Below are positions 17,761 through 27,488 of a stretch of DNA of 64,000 nucleotides, piece by piece. The DNA is from Thermoanaerobaculia bacterium (GTDB taxonomy: Bacteria; Acidobacteriota; Thermoanaerobaculia; Multivoradales; Multivoraceae). Location of the stretch: assembly GCA_022823665.1 (NCBI GenBank), contig JAJEHN010000016.1, positions 62,001 through 126,000 on the forward strand, written 5' to 3'. A program made the position numbers and the translations under genes. Positions within the stretch are counted from its first letter, which is position 1. Each line of letters starts with the position of its first letter. Below the pieces are notes generated by a model that did no database searches, was not told the DNA's origin, and saw only the letters and a list, made by a program, of their open reading frames with translations.

Positions 17761-20700
17761 GTGAAATGCCACCGCGCCGCCGTGCCACTGGTTCTGGCTG
17801 GGTTGCTGCTGACCGCCTCGGCCGCCCAGGCCCAGCGGCTTCTGACGCTCGTGCCGGGCGTGGGCGCGGCTTCGTCCGCGGACGGTCCGGCCCCTTCCAT
17901 CGGGCCGTTGCCAACGGCCGTGCGGGTAGACCTGGAGTTGCTGCGCGGCGACCCAACGTGGCTCGAAGTGCCGACGCCCGACGGCGGCGTCCTGTCGGCG
18001 GAGCGAAGCGTGTTCGAGGATCGCGGCAAGGGCGACCTGATGTGGTCCGGCGGCCGGCGCGGCGCCGGCTACGACACGGTCGTGCTGACCGTGGAGGGCG
18101 GCCGCCTGGTGGGCCGTTTCGGCGCGGCGGGAGGCGGCGTGTACCAGATTCACGCGGCGCCTGACGGCCGCGGCGGCATGGCTGCGATCGTGGGCGACCT
18201 GCCGGAGGGCTGGTGCGGCGCGGATGCGGCCGGCGAACACGCCGCGCATGAACATAACCATTCCGAGACGTTCGCGGCCGGACTGGCGGTGGGCGACGAA
18301 CCGGCGCCGCGGCGCGACGCCGCCCGGCGACTGAGCGGTTCAGAGAGCCGGCCCCGTCTGGACATCCTGGTGAGGTACACGGCGACGGCGGCCGAGAACT
18401 GGGCCTACCTGGGCGGCGCCGAGGCGGCGATCCGCCATGCCGGCGATTACCTGAAGATGGTGTTCCGCAACAGCCGGATCGGGGTGGAGCCGCACATCGT
18501 CCACATCGCGCAGGCTTCCGCGAAGCTGGACCGCATCGGCCGTGACCTGGGCCGGCACGAGTTCTACGGCTGGCGTCGGGGATCGATGCTGACCGCCCAC
18601 AACTATCGTGAGGGTGATTGGCGCCGCCTGCGATGGGAGCACCAGGCTGACATGTGGTACCTCTTCGCCGGTGAGAGCCCGTATCTGCACGACGGAAGCT
18701 GCGGCAGGCACAGCCTGCTGAAGCGCGGCTGGGAACCGGAACTGGACCAAGGTACCGGCTGGTCCTCGAACCATCCGTTCTGCCCGGACTACGCGGCGGT
18801 CTTCGCTCACGAGATCGGCCATGGCCTGGGGGCCCACCACGACCCCGCGCACGTTCCGGGATTCCTGGATCCGGACCCTGCCGGCCAGTACGCCAAGCTG
18901 TTCAGGCCGTATGCGATGGCCCACGTGAACTACGACGTGATGCCGAGTCTGGGCACGGCGGTGAGCTACGAGGGCCAGATCGAGCCGTTCTTCTCGAGCT
19001 CGAGCGTGAGGCCCTGGGGCGCGGCGATCGGCGTGCCGGGCGGGCAGGACAACGAGAAGATCCTGCGCGAGACCGCGCCCCCGTCGACGCGGAGGAGTGA
19101 CAACTGGCACTTGCAGTGGGGTCTTCCGGCTCAGCCGACCGATCTTCCGGCTCGGCCGACCGGTCTTGAGGCGCGGTTCGAGGGCGAGTTCGCGCGCCTG
19201 ACCTGGCGGGACAACGCGCCGGGTGCGGACGGTTACGAGGTGGTTCATTTCGTCATATGGGACGGTGGCCGGAAATCTGGCGGTGGCGCCTTCCGGAACT
19301 TTGAGCCTGCCGACGAACGCACTGGCTCGCTCTTGCCTCTTCCGCCGGAGTCCATGAAGCCGGGCGCGCGGCACGAGTTCGAGGTGCGGGCGCGAAAGGG
19401 CGACGTGAAGTCCCTTCCTAGCACGGCGGTCGTTCTTACCTTCCCGGGCGGTCCGATCGCGGCGCCGTCGGACGTTTCGGTGACGGTCGATGACGGCCTG
19501 GAGGTGGTCGACGTCGCCTGGACGGACAACTCGGACAACGAGACGGAGTTCGACGTGCAGCTTCTGCGGGACGGCGAGACGGTCGTCCGGCAGTGGGCCG
19601 ACGCGGACGCTACGGACGTCCGCATCTACCAACGGAAGGTGCGGCCGCGACAGGGCGACGAGTACGGCGTGCGGGTCGTGGCCTACAACAAGTCGGACCA
19701 GTCGGAGAGCAGCGAGACGGTGACGTTCCGCTGGGATCACCCGCTCGCTGCTCGGCCGACCAATCCCGTTGCCACGGCGACCGGTCCGACCACCGCGCGC
19801 CTGACGTGGACAGTCGACCCGAACGTGCTCTTCTACCACGTGAGTGCGCGACTTGAGGGCTGGGCGAGTCAGCGCCGTTGGCATCCAGGAGACCCCGAGT
19901 CTGACGGGACGGCGTGGATGGACTTCGAGGGTCTTGCCCGCGGCGGCCGCTACACCTTCGAGGTGACTCCGATCACGCCCTTTGGCATCGACTCCAAGGC
20001 CTACCTGACGCTGGGCGAGCGTGGCGCGGGTCCGCGGCCGCCGTCGGACCTGTCCCTGGTGTCCGAGGACGGCCTGACGCGGTTGAGCTGGAAGGACAAC
20101 TCGGACGACGAACTCGGCTTCGAGGTCCAGGTCGGGATCCTCATTGAGGCGTTCCGCACTAGCCAGACTTGGCATAGAGAGGTTGTGGTCCCTCCCGACA
20201 CCGAGTCGGCCGTCTTCCGGACGCCGGACCTACGGGGGTGGAACCGCCTTGTCCGGGTGTTCGCCTTCAACGACCGGGGCTATTCCGTGAGCAGCCCGCT
20301 GGCCGGCGCGAGGCCGGTGCATTCACAGATCGTTGGCCTCACCGCCCGCTCCGGCGACGGGGAGGCGCGTTGGCGCTGGCAGGTGGTTCTTCCCGAACCT
20401 GTGACCAGCGTGCAGGTGCGGCATGGGCTCGCGCGCACGGAGTGGGACGACGCAGTTCACCCCTGGGAAGACCTCCCGGCTTCGGCCAGGGCGTACACCG
20501 CGACCGGACTGAAGAACGACACGCACTACCTGCTTGCGGTGCGCGTCGTTACGGCTGGCGACCCAAGCGAGATTGAGATCGAGACCGCCGTTCCGCGGAA
20601 AGGCCGGCAGCTTCCGCCGCTTCCGGAGCCGACCCTCTCGCACCAGGGGCCTTGCCGTCCCGATCTGGAGCGGGTCTGCCTGCAGGACTCGCGTTTCGAG

Positions 20701-21021
20701 GTGAAGGCTCAGTGGTGGCGGCCGAAGGGCGCCTCCGGGGCCGGCCTCGCCGTGCCCGAGAGCACGGTCGATTCGGGGCTGTTCCGTTTCTTCGACTCCC
20801 GCAACTGGGAGGTTCTGATCAAGGTGCTGGACGGCTGCGCGAACAACGGCCACATGTGGGTGCTGGGCGCTTCGACGACGGACCTGGGCTACCGGATCTC
20901 GGTCACCGACACGGTGACCGGGGAACGCCGGCAATACGAGAACGAACCGGGCCGACCGGCCCCGGCCATCGTGGACAACGAGGCCTTCTCCGCGCCCTGC
21001 GCGGGACGTGGAGGGCGTTGA
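17761..21021 (+). CDS. Secreted metzincin protease with fibronectin type III domains
   Basis: From GTG 17761 the protein is 1,086 residues. It begins with a signal peptide (VKCHRAAVPLVLAGLLLTASAAQA, cut near 24), has a prodomain-like region to about 190, then a catalytic domain. The zinc site HEIGHGLGAHHD (H350, E351, H354, H360) is a full metzincin HExxHxxGxxHD, and YDVMPS about 40 residues later is a plausible Met-turn. About five FnIII-like domains follow (near 19141, 19462, 19750, 20032, 20325). The C-terminal 120 residues (CLQDSRFEVKAQW ... WEVLIKVLDGC) form a separate beta-rich module. The ORF is open from 17482, but only this GTG gives a clean signal peptide. It is followed closely by the giant Ig protein. 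Confidence 0.82.
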   Translation: MKCHRAAVPLVLAGLLLTASAAQAQRLLTLVPGVGAASSADGPAPSIGPLPTAVRVDLELLRGDPTWLEVPTPDGGVLSAERSVFEDRGKGDLMWSGGRRGAGYDTVVLTVEGGRLVGRFGAAGGGVYQIHAAPDGRGGMAAIVGDLPEGWCGADAAGEHAAHEHNHSETFAAGLAVGDEPAPRRDAARRLSGSESRPRLDILVRYTATAAENWAYLGGAEAAIRHAGDYLKMVFRNSRIGVEPHIVHIAQASAKLDRIGRDLGRHEFYGWRRGSMLTAHNYREGDWRRLRWEHQADMWYLFAGESPYLHDGSCGRHSLLKRGWEPELDQGTGWSSNHPFCPDYAAVFAHEIGHGLGAHHDPAHVPGFLDPDPAGQYAKLFRPYAMAHVNYDVMPSLGTAVSYEGQIEPFFSSSSVRPWGAAIGVPGGQDNEKILRETAPPSTRRSDNWHLQWGLPAQPTDLPARPTGLEARFEGEFARLTWRDNAPGADGYEVVHFVIWDGGRKSGGGAFRNFEPADERTGSLLPLPPESMKPGARHEFEVRARKGDVKSLPSTAVVLTFPGGPIAAPSDVSVTVDDGLEVVDVAWTDNSDNETEFDVQLLRDGETVVRQWADADATDVRIYQRKVRPRQGDEYGVRVVAYNKSDQSESSETVTFRWDHPLAARPTNPVATATGPTTARLTWTVDPNVLFYHVSARLEGWASQRRWHPGDPESDGTAWMDFEGLARGGRYTFEVTPITPFGIDSKAYLTLGERGAGPRPPSDLSLVSEDGLTRLSWKDNSDDELGFEVQVGILIEAFRTSQTWHREVVVPPDTESAVFRTPDLRGWNRLVRVFAFNDRGYSVSSPLAGARPVHSQIVGLTARSGDGEARWRWQVVLPEPVTSVQVRHGLARTEWDDAVHPWEDLPASARAYTATGLKNDTHYLLAVRVVTAGDPSEIEIETAVPRKGRQLPPLPEPTLSHQGPCRPDLERVCLQDSRFEVKAQWWRPKGASGAGLAVPESTVDSGLFRFFDSRNWEVLIKVLDGCANNGHMWVLGASTTDLGYRISVTDTVTGERRQYENEPGRPAPAIVDNEAFSAPCAGRGGR

Positions 21022-21079
21022 GCGACGGTCGCGGGAACCGCCGTTCGGGGACTTGCGGCGGCCGACACGGGAACAACCG

Positions 21080-24000
21080 ATGATTCGACGAATGGACGGG
21101 TCGGGATGCGCCGCGCTCCGTTGCGGCGCGCTGGCGGGGCTGTTTCTCGCTCTCGGACTTGTGGCCGGCGCGGCGAGAGGAACGGACAACGCGAGCTTCG
21201 TGTCGTACTCCGGGATGCCGACGATGATGGAGCCGGGCGACTCGAAGACGGTGACGGTGCGGATGTTGAACACCGGCACGTCGACCTGGCGCACGTCCAC
21301 CGTCGTGGAGACGGACGACACGACCCGAACGACGACGAGGACTTCTTACGGCTTGAATCCGATCGGCGACGATGTCTGGGGCATCAGCCGTGTGGTGGCA
21401 TCCGGCGGCGTGGCGCCGAACTCTCCGTACGACTTCCCGTTCACGATCACGGCGCCGACGGCGCCTGGCAGTTACACCCTGCGATGGCGGATGGCGCGGC
21501 GGACGATCGTCGTCGAGAGACCGGTCATTCCCGCGAAGCAGGGCGAGGGATTCGGCGCGTTCACGCCGACCGTGACGATCGTGGTGAAGAAGAAGCCGAA
21601 GCCGCCGCCCGACACGGCGCCGTCATTCGGCAAGCAAACGGTCGACCCGCAGGAGTGGCTGGTCGGCAAGGCGTTCACGCCGTTGACCTTGCCTGGGGCG
21701 ACCGGCGGCAACGGAGAGTTGTCCTACTCGCTGACGCGGTGCCTGCCCGGGGGCGTGGTCCGCTCGGGCAGGCGGATCAGCGGGAGGCCCAACGGGGAGT
21801 TCAGCTCCATGTGCACGTGGACGGTGACGGACTCGGACGCCAACACCGCTGGGAGCGATTCGGACAAGCTGTCGTTCTCGATCACGGTGAAGCAGGCGGC
21901 TTTCGTGGTGAGCCCCAAGAGTCTCTCCATCGAGGAAGGCGTCAGCAAGACCTTCACGGTGAAGCTGGACGCCAAGCCGCTGAACACGGTGACGGTCTCG
22001 TTGGCGGGATGGGACGAGGGAGCGGTGAAGGTGGAGCCAAAGAGCCTGACCTTCAGCCCGAAGAGGTTCCGTGAGGCGCAGGAGGTGACGGTGACGGCGC
22101 TGCAGGACGATGACGCATCCAACGAGACCACTACGATCAACCTGAGTGGGCGCGGCGGCGGCTACGACGGCATCACGTCTTCGGTGACCGTGAGCGTGAC
22201 GGACGATGACGAGCCTGGCGTGATCGTGAACCCTGAGAGCCTGACGGTCAAGGAGGGCGGGAAGGCCGGGACGTTCACGGTCAGGTTGAAGACGCAGCCG
22301 ACGGCTGAGGTAACGGCGACGATGTCGCTGACGGGCGATACGGCAACGGCGCCGCTGACACTGAGTCGTGCATCGTTGACCTTCTCCACGTCAGATTGGG
22401 CCAAGGAACAAACGGTGAGTGTGACCGCCGATGAAGACACGGACACAGTGGGTGGAGAGGTGACAGTCAACGTCGAAGCGAACGGAGGCGACTACGTCAA
22501 GAAGCCGGCGGAAGTCGAGGTAACCGTGAAGGACAAGGGCAATCCGGTCAAACCGGACCTGTTGGTCGACCCGCCGAGCTTGACGGTCAAGGAGGGCGAG
22601 TCCAAGACCTTCACGGTGAAGCTCGCGAGTGAGCCGACGGCCGGGGTGACGGTGTCTGTCGAGAGCGCGAACGAGAAGGTGGCGTCGGTGGACAAGGCGA
22701 GCCTGGCCTTCTCCACGACCAGGTACGGCGACGAGCAGACGGTAACGGTCACGGGCAAACGGAATCCGCCCAGCGACACGACGCGGATCGACCTGCGCGC
22801 GAAGGGCGGCAACTACGCCGGCATCACGAAACCCGTGCCGGTGACGATCGACAGGGCGCCGTCGTTCAGCGGGAGAGCCTCGAACCAGGTGTGGGAAAGA
22901 GGCGAGCGGGTGTCGGTCACGCTGCCCGTCGCGACCGGCGGCAATGGAACGTTGAGATACGCGCTGTCGCGGCCGTGGCCTGCCGGCGTGACGTTCAACG
23001 ATTCGACCCGGGTGCTGTCGGGCACGCCGACGACGCTGCAGACCGCGACGACCTACACGTACACCGTGACGGACTCCGACGGCAACCGCGGGTCCGGAGA
23101 CAGGGACAGGCAGACGTTCACGATCGAAGTGGTGGAGCCGGACCCGGAGCCGAACACGCCGCCCGTGTTCGGCGAGCAGGTTCCGCCCCTGAAGTGGACG
23201 AAGGACAAGGCGGTGTCCGTGACGCTGCCGGGAGCGACCGGCGGCGAGGGCGCCCTGAGCTACGACCTGTCGCCTAAGCCGCCCGACGGCGTTACGTTCG
23301 ACCCGGCGTCACGGCTGCTGTCCGGCAAGCCGACAGCGACGAAGGCCGCCGTGACCTACACCTACACTGCGACGGACTCGGACGACGACACGTCGGCCGG
23401 CGACACGGCCAGACAATCCTTCACGATCACGGTGGCCGCTCCGGACACGGCGCCGGAGTTCACCGAGCAGGCCCCGGACCAGAACTGGGTGGCGGGCCAG
23501 CGGATTACCCCGGTCACGTTGCCCGCCGCGACCGGCGGCAACGGTGACCTGGCCTACGCACTGACGCCCGAGCCGCCAGCCGGCGTGAGCTTCAACTCTT
23601 CTACGCGGGTGCTGTCCGGCACGCCGGCGGGGACCCAGGCCGCGACGGTGTACACCTACACGGTGACGGACGCGGACGCGAACACCGCGGCCAGCGACGC
23701 GGACACGGACGAGTTCACGATCGCGGTCCGGCGGGTCGGTCTGTTGCTGAGCGAGACGGAGCTGGCGGTGGACGAGGGCATCGGCGGCTCGGCCTTCACG
23801 GTGAAGCTGGCGTCGCAGCCGACGGCCGAGGTGACGGTGGAGGTGGCGAGTTCCGATCCCGGGGCGGTGGAGGCGACTCCCGCGAGGCTGACGTTCACGC
23901 CGGCCGACTACGGCGAGCCGCGGCCGGTGACGGTCGCGGGCGTGCCGGACCCCGGCTTCGAGGACGAGACGACGAAGGTCGGCCTGCGCGCGATCGGCGG

Positions 24001-27000
24001 CGGTTACGACCGCGTGCGGAGGGTGGTAACGGTGACGGTGGATGACGACGACGTTGACACGGTCCCGGAGCTCGCCGGAGAGTTCGACGCCCTGGAGTGG
24101 CTTGCGGGCCGCGCGATCGACCCGGTCGTGCTGCCCGCTGGGACCGGCGGCAACGCGCCGTTGAGATACTCGCTGTCGCCCGACCCGCCGGAAGGCGTGG
24201 CGTTCGACTCCTCCACGCGGACGCTGTCGGGCACGCCGGCCGAAGCGCGGGCCGCGGCGACGTACACGTACACGGCTGCGGACTCGGACGAGAACACGGA
24301 GGCCGGCGACGCGGCGGCGGCGGAGTTCACGATCACGGTGAAGCAGGCGGCCCTCGTGTCGAGCAAGGCGAGCCTGACCCTGGAGGAAGGCGGCGCCGGC
24401 GGGACGTTCACGGTCAAGCTGGCGGCGCTGCCGAAGTCCGACGTGACGGTGTCTCTGACAAGCGATGACGACGGCGCGGCGACGGCGAGTCCGGCGAGCC
24501 TGACGTTTACCGCGGCCAACCACAACGTGGCGCGGACGGTGACGGTCAAGGGCGTCGAGGACGACGACTTCGACGACGAGACGACGAAGATCACGCTCAC
24601 TGCGACGGGCGGCGGCTACGACGGCGTGGCGGCGACGGTCGTCGTGACGGTGGACGACGACGAGACGGACACGGCGCCGTCATTCGACGGTCAGGCCCAG
24701 GACCGGGAGTGGACGGCGGATCGGCCGATCACGACGGTCACGCTGCCCGAGGCGACCGGCGGCAACGGCGACCTGACTTACACGCTCTCGCCCGACCCGC
24801 CCGAGGGCGTCACGTTCGACCCCGGGACGCGCACTCTCGCCGGCACGCCGAAGTCTCCCCAGAACGCAACGGAGTACACCTACACGGCGACGGACGCGGA
24901 CGGGAACACGGACGCCGCGGACACGGCGACCCTGCAGTTCACGATCGAGGTATGGCTCGAGGGCCTGGACGACGCCGCCTTCGTCTCGCACGCGGGCGTG
25001 CCGGAGGTGATGCTCGCCGGCGGCAAGGCGACGGTGACGGTGCGGATGCGGAACACGGGCCCGACGACGTGGAGATCGGCAAGCTACAGGCTGGGCTCCC
25101 AGCGGCCGCAGGACAACGAGATCTGGGGGCTGGCCCGCGTGGCGCTGCCTGCCGATGTGGCGCCGGACGAGACGGTGGACCTGACCTTCGCCATCACGGC
25201 GCCCAAGGAGGTGGGCGCCCACAAGTTCCGGTGGCGGATGGTGCGCGGGGCAAGCGGCTGGTTCGGCGGCAAGACGGAGCTCTTGACGATCGCGGTGGAA
25301 GACCCGTCGTTCCTGGGCCGGGAGATAGCGGACCAGATATGGGTGAAGAACGAGACCGTCGTGTCGCTCACGCTGCCCGAGGCGAGGGGCAACGGCGGAG
25401 CGTTGACGTACTCGCTCAAGCCCGCGCTGCCGGAGGGCGTCACGTTCACGGAAGCAACCCGGGTGCTGGCCGGGACGCCGACCGCCGTGGCGGAGGCCAC
25501 GGAGTACAGGTACGTCGCCACGGACACGGGCGGCGGGAAGGCGAAGCTGACCTTCGAGATCGCCGTGGAGGAAGGCGTGATCGACGACGCGGCCGTCGTG
25601 TCCGTCACGGGCCTGCCGTCGAAGATGGCGGCCGGCGGCACGGCGACGGTGACCGTCACGATGACGAACACCGGCACGACGACCTGGTCGTCGCCCGCCG
25701 GCTACAACCTGGGTTCCTGGGATCGGTCGGACAAGGACAGGTGGGGCGTTCGGCGGGCGGCCGTGCCAGGAACCGTCGCCCCGAACGAGACGGCGGACTT
25801 CACGTTCACCGTCACGGCGCCTCAGACGCCGGGCGTCCACCCCTTTACGTGGCGCATGGTGCGGGACCCGGGCGGGTGGTTCGGGGCGCATACGGCGGAT
25901 GTGTCCGTGACGGTGGAGGATCCGTCGTTCGGGGACGAGACGGTAGCCGACCAGACGTGGATGCGGGGCGAGGAGGTGGACGCTCTGATCCTGCCGGCGG
26001 CCGGCGGCACGGCCGGTCCGTTCAGCTATGCGATTTCGCCCGAGTTGCCGGACGGCGTGACGTTCGCCGAATCGACCCGCACGGTTTCCGGGACGCCGGA
26101 AGCGGCGCAGGCGGCCACGACGTACAGCTACACCGCGACGGATACGGACGGCGGGACGGCGACGCTGTCGTTCGGGATCGCCGTGGAAGCCCTGGCGGTG
26201 GACGATGCGGCGTTCGTCTCCCAGACCGCCGTGCCGGAGAAGATGGCGGCGGGCTCGGAGGCCGTGGTCACCGTGCGGATGAAGAACACGGGCACGACGA
26301 CCTGGACGAAGGCGGCGGGCTACGCGCTGGGCTCGCAACGGCCGGACGACAACGAGCGCTGGGGCCTCAAGCGGGTCTCCCCGCCTGAGGACGTGGCGCC
26401 GGACGCGACGGTGGACTTCACCTTCACCATCACGGCGCCGACGGAGGTCGGCCGCCACGGGTTCCGCTGGCGCATGGTGCGGGGCGCGGACGGCTGGTTT
26501 GGGAAGAAGACGGATCTCCGAACCATCGAGGTGGAGGACCCGTCGTTCGGGGACGCGGCGATCGGCGATCAGAAGTGGGCGAAGGACGCGGCCATCGCCA
26601 CCCTGCTCCTGCACGAGGCGGACGGGACCGCCGGGCCGTTCACCTACTCGCTGACGCCCGAGTTGCCGGGCGGCGTGACGTTCGACGGGACCAACCGGAC
26701 GATCTCGGGCCGGCCGACGGCGGTGCTGGCGGAGACGGAGTACAGCTACACCGCGACGGACACGAACGGCGGGACGGCTACGCTCACGTTCATGGTGACG
26801 GTGAGCGAACACGCGGTAGCGGCGGCCGCGGCGCAGGCGGTTGCGCCGCCGCCGGCCGGCGTTGCGTTCGAGTTTCGGAACGGCGTCCAGAGCCGGCGTG
26901 CCGGAAGCGATGGGGCCAACGCGCCAGTGGAGGCCGGAATGCCGGGTTGGACGGCGGATTCCGGCGACGCAACGATTTCCCGGGTTCCGACCGGCCTCGC

Positions 27001-27376
27001 GCTGCGGCTGCGCGGCAGCGAGGCAGGCGGCGACGCGGCGCCCGACGCCGTGATCACGGAGCAGTGGATTCCGGTGCAGGGCGGGACGTACCGGCTCTCC
27101 GCCTGCATGCTGCGGGAGAACGCGAGCGACAACGTGTTCGTGGACTTCGACGGCGGCGCCGGCCGCGACGGTGAGTTCCTGGACGCCCACATCGTGGCAA
27201 CGGAGACCGGCGTCTGGGAGTGCGGGGCGGTGACGAAGTGCATCCCCGACTCGGTCGGGGCTGTCCGCGTCCGCGCGGTCCGGGAGGGCGCCAACCTGGG
27301 CGATGCGTGGTTCGATGGGATCGAATTGACGCGGCTTGCCGCGTGTGGAGCGGCGACCCTGGACGTAAAGCCCTGA
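21080..27376 (+). CDS. Giant secreted mosaic of Ig-like, Calx-beta-like and NBR1-type domains
   Basis: A 2,098-residue surface or secreted protein with signal peptide 1-34 (ALAGLFLALGLVAGAARG). By eye I count four NBR1/BRCA1-type Ig domains (near 21185, 24967, 25578, 26200; hallmark NTGTTTW ... FTITAP ... FRWRMVRG). There are nine He_PIG/cadherin-like domains (near 21615, 22852, 23155, 23445, 24057, 24668, 25303, 25918, 26536; hallmark ATGGNG.L.Y.L ... YTYTVTDSDGN). Five Calx-beta-like domains lie near 21890, 22219, 22558, 23737 and 24349. The C-terminal 170 residues look like a carbohydrate-binding jelly roll. Function is likely adhesion or matrix binding. No LPXTG, autotransporter barrel or type IX signal is seen. 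The track start at 21008 precedes the signal peptide; ATG 21080 is chosen. Confidence 0.8.
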   Translation: MIRRMDGSGCAALRCGALAGLFLALGLVAGAARGTDNASFVSYSGMPTMMEPGDSKTVTVRMLNTGTSTWRTSTVVETDDTTRTTTRTSYGLNPIGDDVWGISRVVASGGVAPNSPYDFPFTITAPTAPGSYTLRWRMARRTIVVERPVIPAKQGEGFGAFTPTVTIVVKKKPKPPPDTAPSFGKQTVDPQEWLVGKAFTPLTLPGATGGNGELSYSLTRCLPGGVVRSGRRISGRPNGEFSSMCTWTVTDSDANTAGSDSDKLSFSITVKQAAFVVSPKSLSIEEGVSKTFTVKLDAKPLNTVTVSLAGWDEGAVKVEPKSLTFSPKRFREAQEVTVTALQDDDASNETTTINLSGRGGGYDGITSSVTVSVTDDDEPGVIVNPESLTVKEGGKAGTFTVRLKTQPTAEVTATMSLTGDTATAPLTLSRASLTFSTSDWAKEQTVSVTADEDTDTVGGEVTVNVEANGGDYVKKPAEVEVTVKDKGNPVKPDLLVDPPSLTVKEGESKTFTVKLASEPTAGVTVSVESANEKVASVDKASLAFSTTRYGDEQTVTVTGKRNPPSDTTRIDLRAKGGNYAGITKPVPVTIDRAPSFSGRASNQVWERGERVSVTLPVATGGNGTLRYALSRPWPAGVTFNDSTRVLSGTPTTLQTATTYTYTVTDSDGNRGSGDRDRQTFTIEVVEPDPEPNTPPVFGEQVPPLKWTKDKAVSVTLPGATGGEGALSYDLSPKPPDGVTFDPASRLLSGKPTATKAAVTYTYTATDSDDDTSAGDTARQSFTITVAAPDTAPEFTEQAPDQNWVAGQRITPVTLPAATGGNGDLAYALTPEPPAGVSFNSSTRVLSGTPAGTQAATVYTYTVTDADANTAASDADTDEFTIAVRRVGLLLSETELAVDEGIGGSAFTVKLASQPTAEVTVEVASSDPGAVEATPARLTFTPADYGEPRPVTVAGVPDPGFEDETTKVGLRAIGGGYDRVRRVVTVTVDDDDVDTVPELAGEFDALEWLAGRAIDPVVLPAGTGGNAPLRYSLSPDPPEGVAFDSSTRTLSGTPAEARAAATYTYTAADSDENTEAGDAAAAEFTITVKQAALVSSKASLTLEEGGAGGTFTVKLAALPKSDVTVSLTSDDDGAATASPASLTFTAANHNVARTVTVKGVEDDDFDDETTKITLTATGGGYDGVAATVVVTVDDDETDTAPSFDGQAQDREWTADRPITTVTLPEATGGNGDLTYTLSPDPPEGVTFDPGTRTLAGTPKSPQNATEYTYTATDADGNTDAADTATLQFTIEVWLEGLDDAAFVSHAGVPEVMLAGGKATVTVRMRNTGPTTWRSASYRLGSQRPQDNEIWGLARVALPADVAPDETVDLTFAITAPKEVGAHKFRWRMVRGASGWFGGKTELLTIAVEDPSFLGREIADQIWVKNETVVSLTLPEARGNGGALTYSLKPALPEGVTFTEATRVLAGTPTAVAEATEYRYVATDTGGGKAKLTFEIAVEEGVIDDAAVVSVTGLPSKMAAGGTATVTVTMTNTGTTTWSSPAGYNLGSWDRSDKDRWGVRRAAVPGTVAPNETADFTFTVTAPQTPGVHPFTWRMVRDPGGWFGAHTADVSVTVEDPSFGDETVADQTWMRGEEVDALILPAAGGTAGPFSYAISPELPDGVTFAESTRTVSGTPEAAQAATTYSYTATDTDGGTATLSFGIAVEALAVDDAAFVSQTAVPEKMAAGSEAVVTVRMKNTGTTTWTKAAGYALGSQRPDDNERWGLKRVSPPEDVAPDATVDFTFTITAPTEVGRHGFRWRMVRGADGWFGKKTDLRTIEVEDPSFGDAAIGDQKWAKDAAIATLLLHEADGTAGPFTYSLTPELPGGVTFDGTNRTISGRPTAVLAETEYSYTATDTNGGTATLTFMVTVSEHAVAAAAAQAVAPPPAGVAFEFRNGVQSRRAGSDGANAPVEAGMPGWTADSGDATISRVPTGLALRLRGSEAGGDAAPDAVITEQWIPVQGGTYRLSACMLRENASDNVFVDFDGGAGRDGEFLDAHIVATETGVWECGAVTKCIPDSVGAVRVRAVREGANLGDAWFDGIELTRLAACGAATLDVKP
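24967..26800 (+). repeat. Tandem (NBR1-Ig + He_PIG) x3 coding repeat
   Basis: Three consecutive units of about 610-630 bases, starting near 24967, 25578 and 26200, each code one NBR1-type Ig domain followed by one cadherin-like He_PIG domain. Phrases recur almost word for word: DDAAFVS, TVTVRMKNTGTTTW, MVRGADGWFG, VEDPSFGDE. Unit size equality indicates expansion by in-frame duplication inside the gene. Confidence 0.75.
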
Positions 27377-27394
27377 CGCGGGCGGCGTCCTGTT

Positions 27395-27413
27395 GCTCGC
27401 CCATGCGGCGAGC
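27395..27413 (+). terminator. Hairpin after the giant surface gene
   Basis: GCTCGCC-catgc-GGCGAGC, a perfect 7-base stem with 5-base loop, begins 19 bases past the stop of the giant gene. No T-tract follows, so it is only a candidate terminator separating the surface module from potD. Confidence 0.4.
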
Positions 27414-27488
27414 CCAAGGAAGGCGGCTGGCCAGATCCCTTGCCACTGACCAGGACGAGCGCCACGTCGCCCAACAGGGTTTGACAAC

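Noticed and set aside
21615-26800. CRISPR-like or satellite repeats
   Set aside because: The periodicity is coding, with degenerate nucleotide copies of protein domains and no spacer-repeat pattern.
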